Positions 30,861-37,444 of a stretch of 37,444 bases of DNA are shown piece by piece (position 1 is the first letter of the stretch; each line of letters starts with the position of its first letter). A program made the translations under genes and the position numbers. Where the stretch lies: assembly GCA_937997955.1 (NCBI GenBank), contig CALLDR010000020.1, positions 1 to 37,444 on the forward strand, given 5' to 3'. The notes beneath the pieces were generated by a model, which saw only the letters and a program-made list of their open reading frames with translations, had not been told where the DNA came from and did no database searches. This DNA comes from an uncultured Emergencia sp. (GTDB lineage Bacteria > Bacillota > Clostridia > Peptostreptococcales > Anaerovoracaceae).

Positions 30861-31717
30861 TTGTTTTCCTCTTTTCTTCGTTTTGCTCCGTCACGTCCGG
30901 CGGTCCTGCGTGGTCCAGTCATGATCAGCATGAACAGCAGCAGCAAAATGGGCGCGGCGACAAAAGGCGCTATGTAGACGGGTTCGATCTGTATGGCCTC
31001 GGCGATCACGTTGGCCACTCCGTTTGGGTTCTCCACTCTGTGGCCTCTGACCAGAAGCCTGTGGGTGTTGATACCGTACGGGGTGCAGGTCACCAGGGTG
31101 CAGTAGTCCTTCCCGTCCACCAGCCGCAGCTCCGACAGGTCGGTGGGTTCCACGATCCGTATCTGATCCACCTCGTAGGCGAAGGTCTCGTTGAGAATGG
31201 TCAGCGTAAAGATATCGCCTTCTTCCAGCTGGTCCAGATCAGAAAACAGCTTCGCGCTGGGCAGCCCCCGATGGCCGGACAGCACGCAGTGGCTTCCTTC
31301 GCCGCCTACAGGCAGGCTGGTTCCTTCCATGTGTCCGATGGAGGTTTCCAGGTTTTTTTCCTCAGTGCCGTGGTAAATCGGCAGCTTCACGTGGATCTTT
31401 GGGATATCGATGTATCCCATATTGCCCGTGCCGGCGATATTCAGCTGCGCCTTATACTCCGCTTTTTCTTCGTCTGTAAGCTTCCATCGGATTCCCTGAT
31501 CCGAAAGCCTTTTGTTGTACGCCTTGGCGGCGTCCAGCAGCTTTTCGTATTCCTCGTCGTCCATGTCGGCCACAGACTCCGCGTAGTTCATGATAGCGCG
31601 GGACTGGTGAATGGAGTTCCAATAGTTGCTGACAGACGGATACAGCAGCAGCCCCAGCCCGAGGGCGAGGACTGCTGCTAACAGTATCGTTGTCAAATGC
31701 TTTTTCAGCCAGCTCAT
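30857..31717 (-). CDS. Class C sortase (pilus polymerase)
   Basis: A 286-residue sortase with hydrophobic segments at both ends (about 8-27 and 245-270), the typical class C layout. The catalytic His149 (VLSGHRGLPSAKLFSDL), Cys211 (TLVTCTPYGINTHRLLVRGHR) and Arg220 are present. Class C enzymes link pilin subunits covalently through LPxTG and a pilin lysine. The usual lid motif DP(F/W/Y) before the active-site domain is not obvious; the corresponding stretch is KLTDEEKAEYKAQLN. It sits between the backbone pilin (17-nt gap) and the minor pilin, with a weak AGGAAAC ribosome binding site. Confidence 0.93.
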   Translation of the reverse strand: MSWLKKHLTTILLAAVLALGLGLLLYPSVSNYWNSIHQSRAIMNYAESVADMDDEEYEKLLDAAKAYNKRLSDQGIRWKLTDEEKAEYKAQLNIAGTGNMGYIDIPKIHVKLPIYHGTEEKNLETSIGHMEGTSLPVGGEGSHCVLSGHRGLPSAKLFSDLDQLEEGDIFTLTILNETFAYEVDQIRIVEPTDLSELRLVDGKDYCTLVTCTPYGINTHRLLVRGHRVENPNGVANVIAEAIQIEPVYIAPFVAAPILLLLFMLIMTGPRRTAGRDGAKRRKEENK

Positions 31718-31734
31718 ACCGTGTACTGTGTTTC

Positions 31735-33270
31735 CTATCTTTCAGAGTTCATGCGTCTTCTGACGATCAGGGCAACGCCCGCGCCGATGACCAGGATCGC
31801 GCCCAGGGCGTAGAAGATAGTGGTGCCGATGCCGCCAGTGGTTGGGAGGGAAGCGCCAGCTTTGTTTACAACGGTGACGTTGCCAGCATCACCTGCGTTA
31901 GCACCGTATGTGCCATCAGCTTTCACCAACTTATTTCCGGTTTTATTCGAATCCGATGGATAAATCGTAGTGTTCGCGGCTGTGTTATATCCTTCTGGTG
32001 CTTTGATTTCTTTCAGAGTATATTCTTTATTGTCGAGACCTTTAATCTCGACAGTACCTGTTGAAGTCATGTCGATAGTTGTAACGGCAGTGGCAGTCTC
32101 GTTAGCAGTTGCTACTCGATAAGTTCCTTCATCTAAAACAAGCGATACCTTTTCATCGCCATCATATAGCTCGAACTGCGCACCAGAAAGAGAATTTTCA
32201 CTTCCATCTACTTTGTTCAGCTGGAACTTATATGTATAGGTGGTTGTTTTTGGAGGATCAGATGGCGTAGTCACTTCCACGCCATCTGAAGTAGATGAAC
32301 TGTCGTGATTGTAGTAAATATTCACCTTGTTTGTTGCTGCCTGAGATGCCGCACTAGTTGTAATGGTCGCGTCATAGGTGACTTTTACAGGAATATTGCC
32401 AGTCACATCATTAGGTGAATACTTATGATTTCCAGAAGAATCATCTACCCATTTAATACTAATCTCCAGCGGATTAGCCGTCTCGCTTATGGTATAGCCC
32501 GATTCAATAAGGGTATTGTTTACATAAACCTTCACTGAACTGAGGTCAATATCCAGGTTCGTCGGCGTATCCTTGATATAGAAGTTTTCAATCTTCGTCG
32601 TGCTAGTCTCATCGCTTGTTGTATCGGTTACAGTTACCCAGTTTGTTGCATTGTATGTTATTTCAAAGCTTTCCTTGGATCCAACCTTTGCGGCATTTTC
32701 TGTTACGGGGGTACCTAGATCAATTCCATCTTCGGCAGTAATTTTTTTACTTGGATTGTTCGGTCCCTGAGGATTTTTATCATTGATGATTATTTTCTCT
32801 GTACTTGTAACCGTGTCAATAGATACAACTGAACCGTTGCCAGTGGTAACGTAATAGTAGCCGTAGGACAGTTTGTCGATGGTAACTGTAGCAGATGTTT
32901 CATTAAGAGTACCTTTTTTTCCTTCAGCGTCAAACCTTTGATAAGTCTCTTTCAGCCAATCGGTTATGTCTTGAATATCTTTGCCAGCTTTTAATGTCAC
33001 ATTATATTGATCGTCAACTGAGAATGGGGATTCTGTACTAGTGGTAGAATCTTCAATAATCTTTTTTCCCTCTGCATCAGTAGTATACGCTACAGTAGTT
33101 CCACTGCCGCTTGCGTCAAAGATCTTGTATGCCATATAGGTCCGATTCTTGTTTGCGTTTTCAATTTGAATCGACCCTGTGTTGTCGGTAGTAGTAGTAT
33201 CTGCCATTACAGGGATACACATCGCCAAAATCATGGCAATAGCGAGTAAAGTTGTAAGAAGTTTTTTCAT
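31735..33270 (-). CDS. Backbone pilin with LPTTG sorting signal
   Basis: A 511-residue isopeptide-forming fimbrial protein: signal peptide (1-23, ending PVMA), N-terminal domain, a middle domain starting after INDKNP (162-167; Lys165 is a candidate linking lysine of the pilin motif), a C-terminal Cna-B-like domain with the E-box YTLKEIKAPEGY (417-428; Glu421) and the sorting signal LPTTG (475-479), then a hydrophobic helix and RRR. The E-box glutamate normally catalyses intramolecular Lys-Asn bonds. The gene is clearly more AT-rich than the flanking sortase genes by eye, suggesting separate origin or rapid change of the surface subunit. The gene follows the adhesin gene by 67 nt, with a small hairpin between. 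Confidence 0.93.
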   Translation of the reverse strand: MKKLLTTLLAIAMILAMCIPVMADTTTTDNTGSIQIENANKNRTYMAYKIFDASGSGTTVAYTTDAEGKKIIEDSTTSTESPFSVDDQYNVTLKAGKDIQDITDWLKETYQRFDAEGKKGTLNETSATVTIDKLSYGYYYVTTGNGSVVSIDTVTSTEKIIINDKNPQGPNNPSKKITAEDGIDLGTPVTENAAKVGSKESFEITYNATNWVTVTDTTSDETSTTKIENFYIKDTPTNLDIDLSSVKVYVNNTLIESGYTISETANPLEISIKWVDDSSGNHKYSPNDVTGNIPVKVTYDATITTSAASQAATNKVNIYYNHDSSSTSDGVEVTTPSDPPKTTTYTYKFQLNKVDGSENSLSGAQFELYDGDEKVSLVLDEGTYRVATANETATAVTTIDMTSTGTVEIKGLDNKEYTLKEIKAPEGYNTAANTTIYPSDSNKTGNKLVKADGTYGANAGDAGNVTVVNKAGASLPTTGGIGTTIFYALGAILVIGAGVALIVRRRMNSER

Positions 33271-33317
33271 CTCATTGTTCCTTTCTTAAAAATTTTTATC
33301 ATCTATCGAATCCAGCC

Positions 33318-33337
33318 TTCGGCAAACATTTACCGAA
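33318..33337 (-). other. Small stem-loop between adhesin and backbone pilin genes
   Basis: TTCGG (33318-33322) and CCGAA (33333-33337) frame a 10-nt loop, overlapping the start of the intergenic gap. It may be a weak attenuator or processing site that sets the ratio of tip to backbone, which is inference. Confidence 0.3.
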
Positions 33338-36118
33338 TCAGAGGTCACATGAACCTCCTTTCCGCTTACGCCTCAAACTGTATCCGTACATAAGGCCTGA
33401 CAGGAGTATCAATCCTAATCCGCCGAATGTGTAAAACCATGTACCGGGCCCTCCGGTAGCCGGGAGCAGTACGCCCGGACTGTTTTCTATTTTAATTACG
33501 TAGACGGTCGCCTCTTCAGCATTGATAGTCTGTATTTCTGACACTGCCGTCATCTCACTGTCGCCGCCGGAGACAGTCACCGGTGTAGTTCCGCTCGTTG
33601 TATCTACCGTCAAAGTGATATTGCTTCCCGGCAAAACGTATCCGTCCGGAGCTTTCTTCTCGACCAGATAATAGGTGCCGTTTTCCAGCTCCAAATTGTC
33701 AGCGATAACACCGTTCTCATCGGCGGTAATGTTTGCAATCGGAGTTGCGCCTTCTGTCATCGGATCCTGATCATAGATACTGAAAACAGCGCCGCTTAAT
33801 GGGTTGCCGCTCATGTCCGTCTTAACCAGATCTACATAGACGCTTTTGATTTTCTCATTGGTAATCTTCGAGTCAGTTGAGCCGGTTCCGTCGGCAAGGA
33901 TCATATTGGTCTGATTCTTTTCGTCTTGCTCGACCGACTCACGATCATCGGTATAGCTGAGCGATATTGTCCAGCTGCTCGTTTCTCCCTTCTGATAACC
34001 TCTCGGGGCCGCTTCTTCTGTCAAAGTGTAGGTTCCCGCCGGCAGGTTTTCCGCTCGGTAAGTGCCGCTTGTTTCTGTCAAAGCATAGGTTCCCGTTTTA
34101 CCTGTAAGGGAGAAACCCGCTCCGCTCAATTTTTTACTCGTATCTTTATCCACCTTATCAAATTCCAGATCGTACAGCAGGCCGCGCACATGAGGCTGCT
34201 GGAAGTCAACAGTCGACCCGTCTCCATAGGTCAAAGTCGCGTATTTATTTACCGGATATGCCGCTCCCACTTCGCTGTTCATCTTGTTCGCCGCGCTGTT
34301 GAAGCCATTTTTGGCCACGTCCAGCCTGACCCTATAGACCAGTTCTGCCGTATTTAACGCCCAGGAAGTGTAGCTGTATACAGTTTCATTTCTTACATTT
34401 CCTTCGTGGTCCGTCCATTTGACTGTTTTCGACACGTCAGACTTCACCTTGTCTATCGTCGGATTCGACTTCACCTTTGGTGTCCAGGTCAAGGTTTTAC
34501 TATTCTGGTCATAGGTCGGCGGATTACTAATCTCATAGTCCCCAGCTACGACACCAACATATTCAATGTAATCCCCCATCTTATCTGCTACCTGATTCAG
34601 CTCTGCCATTTGGGCGATATTGGACATGATCAGGTATTCCGCTTCTTCCGAGAGCATGACTACTTCCTTTTCACCACTTTTAATGGATGTGCCCGTCAAT
34701 ACATATTTTTTTTGGCCTCCATCATTGACCACCAAATAGAAAGTCACATTGTTCGCCTGGCTCCAATACAGTGTGATATTGTCCGCCAGAAGTTCTCCCG
34801 TGGAACTGAGAATCGTAAAGGTTGCGTAATTGTCATATCCTGAGTCCTTGCTTCCACTGACTTTAACCTTCTCATTTCCCGTCATACTCGTAGCCACTGT
34901 TCCTAATTCTTTATCGTGATTACTATTTGATGTCGTCGCCTGATACTCCGCCGACGCGAAGAAGTCCTCAAACAACTGCTTTGTATCGATAGACAGATAC
35001 ACCAGAAACTCGTTTTCCACGTCGGTCGGTATGACGTTCTTCTGTATCCGAACCGTTCCGTCATCGGATACCACCGTCTTATCCGCGCCGCTATTCCCCT
35101 CATATCCTCCATCTACAATCTGCCATGCGTTCTTTGCGCCGCTCAGAAGGTCTTCCGTCAGGATACTGGAATCCGTCCCTCCTGTAGTCCCGCTGTCCCC
35201 ACTGCCGCCGCCTTCATCGCCGGTATCCGCCGCCAGCGCGGCCACCGGAAAGACGGAAAAGCTCTGAATATGGAACGTGATGCTGTTGCCGGAAACCTTG
35301 ATCTGCTTGACGCCGGTGCTGCTGGCGGCGCTTCCGTCGGAAATTTCCGCTCCGCTTACAGCACTGCCGTTCTTCTTATAGTGACCGACCCAGTTGACCT
35401 TGCTCCAGCCAGCAGGCGCGGTTGTATAGGTAATGGTCACCTGCAGGTTTACATTTCTCTCTGGTACGTATTCTCCCTCCACGCCTTCTTTCGTCAAATA
35501 GATGTGGTACATGTGGAGAAAGGCAAAATCGCTCTCATTGTTTATAGACGATGCTCCGGCTTTTTTCAGATCGGCGACCAGAGCGTTGTAATAGGCTGAA
35601 TAATCTTCCTTCGATTCCCCATAATCCTCCACGTGAAGGGTCACACCGTCGGTCAGGACGCCTTTGTTGCCTTTGACCGTCACGGTGTAATTAGAGTCGT
35701 CAGGGCTGGCCGTGATCTCTGTATTCTCATCGTCCGCCGCCTGGACGATAACTTTAAAGGTCTCGCTGGCGCCCTTATTGGTATAAGTATGCGTAATGGT
35801 CACAGTCCCGGCCGTGGTCCCTGTTACCACCGCGTTGGTTCCGCTGGTTTTTATCGTTACACAGTCTTCCGGATCGACCGACCAGATATTTCGGTTTCCG
35901 CTGGTCCCCTGCAGGGTCACCGTATCGCCCACGCTGATGGTAGCGGTCTCCCCCGCGCTCATTGTCCCGTAATCCAGGGTGATGGCCGGCAGGATCAGCG
36001 CGTAGGTGGTGCAGAACACCACGATGCAGGCGCACACGCAGAGCAGTCGATACCAGCGTTTTCGCTTCTGCTGCCGCCGCAGGAGCTCCGCGCTGTGCTC
36101 CGATATGTAATCTCTCAT
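33338..36118 (-). CDS. Large LPATG surface protein, likely pilus-tip adhesin
   Basis: A 926-residue cell-surface protein. The N-terminus is a long cationic segment (KRKRWYRLL) and one hydrophobic helix ending ALILPAITLD, a late signal peptide seen in clostridial Cna-B proteins. A BIG2/Ig-like domain (about 55-130) follows, then a large region of unknown fold (about 130-650), two Cna-B domains (DLEFDKVDKDTSKKLSGAGF with E-box YTLTEEAAPRGY; DLVKTDMSGNPLSGAVFSIYD with YYLVEKKAPDGY) and LPATG at 885-889. The ATG at 36118 has AGGAGG 8 nt upstream; an in-frame extension to 36175 overlaps the preceding gene and is unlikely. Size and position suggest the tip subunit that touches host or partner cells. 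Confidence 0.88.
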   Translation of the reverse strand: MRDYISEHSAELLRRQQKRKRWYRLLCVCACIVVFCTTYALILPAITLDYGTMSAGETATISVGDTVTLQGTSGNRNIWSVDPEDCVTIKTSGTNAVVTGTTAGTVTITHTYTNKGASETFKVIVQAADDENTEITASPDDSNYTVTVKGNKGVLTDGVTLHVEDYGESKEDYSAYYNALVADLKKAGASSINNESDFAFLHMYHIYLTKEGVEGEYVPERNVNLQVTITYTTAPAGWSKVNWVGHYKKNGSAVSGAEISDGSAASSTGVKQIKVSGNSITFHIQSFSVFPVAALAADTGDEGGGSGDSGTTGGTDSSILTEDLLSGAKNAWQIVDGGYEGNSGADKTVVSDDGTVRIQKNVIPTDVENEFLVYLSIDTKQLFEDFFASAEYQATTSNSNHDKELGTVATSMTGNEKVKVSGSKDSGYDNYATFTILSSTGELLADNITLYWSQANNVTFYLVVNDGGQKKYVLTGTSIKSGEKEVVMLSEEAEYLIMSNIAQMAELNQVADKMGDYIEYVGVVAGDYEISNPPTYDQNSKTLTWTPKVKSNPTIDKVKSDVSKTVKWTDHEGNVRNETVYSYTSWALNTAELVYRVRLDVAKNGFNSAANKMNSEVGAAYPVNKYATLTYGDGSTVDFQQPHVRGLLYDLEFDKVDKDTSKKLSGAGFSLTGKTGTYALTETSGTYRAENLPAGTYTLTEEAAPRGYQKGETSSWTISLSYTDDRESVEQDEKNQTNMILADGTGSTDSKITNEKIKSVYVDLVKTDMSGNPLSGAVFSIYDQDPMTEGATPIANITADENGVIADNLELENGTYYLVEKKAPDGYVLPGSNITLTVDTTSGTTPVTVSGGDSEMTAVSEIQTINAEEATVYVIKIENSPGVLLPATGGPGTWFYTFGGLGLILLSGLMYGYSLRRKRKGGSCDL

Positions 36119-36149
36119 CGGCACTCCTCCTTTCTTTCTCAGTTCTTTC

Positions 36150-36743
36150 TCAATGAATACCGCCAAAATCGGCAAGCGGCCATACCCGGAAGACCAGCTT
36201 TCCTACGATCTGCTCCTCCGCCACACAGCCCAAAGCTGAATTTCGTGAATCCACAGAGGTGGCTCTGTGGTCGCCCATGACGAAAAGCCGGTTCTCCGGT
36301 ACCTGATAGGGCAGGTCTATATTGCAGTCCCCCATGTCCTTTTCCTCCAGATAAGGCTCCGCCAGCTCCTGATTGTTCACATACACGGTGCCTGTCTCGT
36401 CGATGTCCACCCAGTCCCCAGGCTCCGCGATGACCCGCTTGACCAGGATTTTGTTGTTGTAATAGAAAGCGATGATATCGCCGGATTGAAAGTCATTTCC
36501 TTTGACGGATACCACCAGATCGCCCCCTGTCAAAGTAGGGGCCATGGACGTCCCGTATATCCGAAGCACGGGCATCCACAGGGTGGCAACCAAAACGGCT
36601 GCCGCCGCTACCGTGATCAGCGTGTAGATGGTGCTGCGGAGCACCCTTCCATATCGCCGCTTGTATCGTTCCCGCCGAAGTTCCTCCTCTAACTGACCGA
36701 TCTCGGGGAAGTCAAGGCCTGCGCCCTCCGTCTTTCCTAGCAT
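36150..36743 (-). CDS. Signal peptidase I of the pilus locus (SipA-like)
   Basis: A 197-residue type I signal peptidase: one N-terminal transmembrane helix (about 40-60), the catalytic Ser66 in GTSMAPTL and Lys102 in ILVKRVIAEPGD, and the later MGDHRATSVDSRN box D/E (about 153-168). It removes signal peptides on the outer face of the membrane. Dedicated SipA proteins in pilus islands help pilin maturation, and some act as chaperones with altered residues; here the Ser/Lys dyad is intact. Its start overlaps the coiled-coil gene by 7 nt. Confidence 0.94.
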   Translation of the reverse strand: MLGKTEGAGLDFPEIGQLEEELRRERYKRRYGRVLRSTIYTLITVAAAAVLVATLWMPVLRIYGTSMAPTLTGGDLVVSVKGNDFQSGDIIAFYYNNKILVKRVIAEPGDWVDIDETGTVYVNNQELAEPYLEEKDMGDCNIDLPYQVPENRLFVMGDHRATSVDSRNSALGCVAEEQIVGKLVFRVWPLADFGGIH

Positions 36744-37012
36744 GTCCGCCCCTTTCCAGCCTTTTCTTCGCAGAGCTGGCGGACGTTTTGCAGATACTGG
36801 TCCGCGGTTTTCTGGGCGGTTTCAAAGATCTGGTTCAGCTCCATGGCGGCCTCGGCGATGGAACCGGCCTCATCGATCATGATCCGCCTGCTTTCCAGCT
36901 GCTCTGCCAGTCGCTGATTTTCCTGCCTCAGCCGCTCCACCTCTTTGCTCTGCTCCAAGAGCATTTCCAGAAGCTCCATTCTGCTCAGCTTCCTCAATTT
37001 CTGTTCAGTCAT
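36737..37012 (-). CDS. Small coiled-coil protein, first gene of the pilus operon
   Basis: A 91-residue hydrophilic protein, highly charged and predicted to be all-helical with a heptad-like pattern (MLLEQSKEVERLRQENQRLAEQLESRR) through most of its length. It has no signal peptide or membrane segment. The sequence LSRMELLEMLLEQSKEVE is typical of small proteins found at the head of clostridial pilus loci; no function is known to me. AAAAGGAG lies 5 nt before the ATG. It overlaps the signal peptidase gene by 7 nt, so it is translated with the pilus machinery. A cytoplasmic scaffold or regulator is possible. Confidence 0.8.
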   Translation of the reverse strand: MTEQKLRKLSRMELLEMLLEQSKEVERLRQENQRLAEQLESRRIMIDEAGSIAEAAMELNQIFETAQKTADQYLQNVRQLCEEKAGKGRTC

Positions 37013-37025
37013 TGGCTCTCCTTTT

Positions 37026-37043
37026 AGTTAGCATTGACTAACT
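37026..37043. promoter_or_regulatory. Candidate TetR operator site 1, pilus leader
   Basis: AGTTAG-N6-CTAACT with centre CATTGA, immediately upstream of the ribosome binding site of the first pilus gene. Confidence 0.6.
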
Positions 37044-37091
37044 CGCAAGTTCAACAATAGCTAAGATTCTCAATTCTTGCGGTTCTCAACG

Positions 37092-37109
37092 AGTTAGTTT
37101 TAGCTAACC
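37092..37109. promoter_or_regulatory. Candidate TetR operator site 2, pilus leader
   Basis: AGTTAG-N6-CTAACC with centre TTTTAG, exactly 66 bp from site 1 and 33 bp from site 3. Confidence 0.6.
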
Positions 37110-37124
37110 ATTTGTATTAAAATT

Positions 37125-37142
37125 AGTTAGCTTACGCTAACT
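37125..37142. promoter_or_regulatory. Candidate TetR operator site 3, pilus leader
   Basis: AGTTAG-N6-CTAACT with centre CTTACG. The three sites are at multiples of 33 bp, about three helical turns, so they lie on one face of the DNA. No unambiguous -10/-35 pair was found on the minus strand here. Confidence 0.6.
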
Positions 37143-37444
37143 TCACTACAAAAAAATTATCTCCTTCCCCTCAATACCTCTTACGTATCCCATCGTACCC
37201 CCCCAGGGGTTTTGTCAAGTTTTTCTTTTGATACAATCAAAAAGTTTTTTTCAATCCCTCTCATAAATCTGTCACAAAACGACATCAAAATGAAACGGAC
37301 CGCGCCGCCATGCATGTTGCCGCGGAGAGATCCAGTCCAAAAAACATTTCTGCGACGATTTTGATTCATTTTCAGCGTTTAAACGGAGAGACTGTTCTGA
37401 TATACTAAAGTTGTAATAGGTTGTTCACTTTGATAAAATAGAGA
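37143..37444. other. Upstream region of the pilus operon, no gene seen
   Basis: About 300 bp of AT-rich, then mixed sequence with no convincing open frame. On the plus strand TATACT near 37401 with a weak TTTAAA box 17 nt before could be a promoter for a gene to the right of the window. Confidence 0.4.

Noticed and set aside
37143..37200. Promoter for the pilus operon
   Set aside because: TTGTAG and TTTAAT boxes exist but not at a suitable spacing; I could not choose a pair.

Overview
The window looks like a chromosomal segment of a Gram-positive anaerobe of the Clostridia (Bacillota). The signs are sortase-assembled pili with LPxTG proteins, a lysine riboswitch, strong AGGAGG ribosome binding sites, classical TTGACA/TATAAT promoters with 17-nt spacers, and many genes for uptake and breakdown of amino-acid derivatives. 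Base composition is moderately GC-rich, with AT-rich intergenic regions. An amino-acid-fermenting gut-type clostridium is a reasonable inference, but no rRNA or other species marker is present. I support 29 protein genes, 22 of them on the minus strand. I saw no tRNA, rRNA, CRISPR array, transposase or phage gene.

Layout, left to right. (1) 1-635: 5' part of an AAA-ATPase-like/DUF1703 protein cut by the window edge. (2) 786-4807, minus: an operon of MFS transporter, MocR-type regulator and AbgA-like M20 amidohydrolase. (3) 5103-10356: an OFA-type MFS plus NSS transporter operon (minus), then divergently a YheO/DauR-like regulator and a Glu/Leu-type amino acid dehydrogenase (plus). An 18-bp motif is shared by the transporter and dehydrogenase promoters. 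(4) 10594-11822, minus: peroxide-defence pair yaaA-bcp. (5) 12083-15232: HTH-Uma2 fusion, DUF1275 membrane protein, LysR regulator. (6) 15289-17679, minus: second M20 amidohydrolase with its own permease. (7) 17895-24098, minus: typA, mscS-like channel, pyruvate carboxylase. (8) 24099-24702: a 604-bp divergent intergenic region holding a strict 63-bp tandem repeat array. (9) 24703-28462: two methyltransferases and, between them, an aspartokinase-like gene under a lysine riboswitch. (10) 28535-37012, minus: a pilus locus (coiled-coil protein, signal peptidase I, large adhesin, backbone pilin, class C sortase, LPQTG pilin, second sortase) followed by a TetR regulator.

How the genes work together. 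Regions 2, 3 and 6 form a theme of importing and deacylating or deaminating amino-acid compounds: two M20 hydrolases, each with a transporter, plus an NSS transporter and an amino acid dehydrogenase. Pyruvate carboxylase supplies oxaloacetate. The pilus locus carries the full set for a covalent pilus: substrates with LPATG, LPTTG and LPQTG signals, two sortases and a dedicated signal peptidase.

Most notable observations: (a) the palindrome GTTAG-N6-CTAAC occurs once at the tetR promoter and three times in the leader of the pilus operon, which suggests that the TetR protein controls both; (b) the 63-bp tandem hairpin array upstream of typA; (c) a riboswitch-controlled aspartokinase homologue whose kinase motifs are eroded while both ACT domains look intact; (d) a MocR-type regulator lacking the PLP-binding lysine; (e) the shared motif linking the NSS transporter and dehydrogenase promoters.
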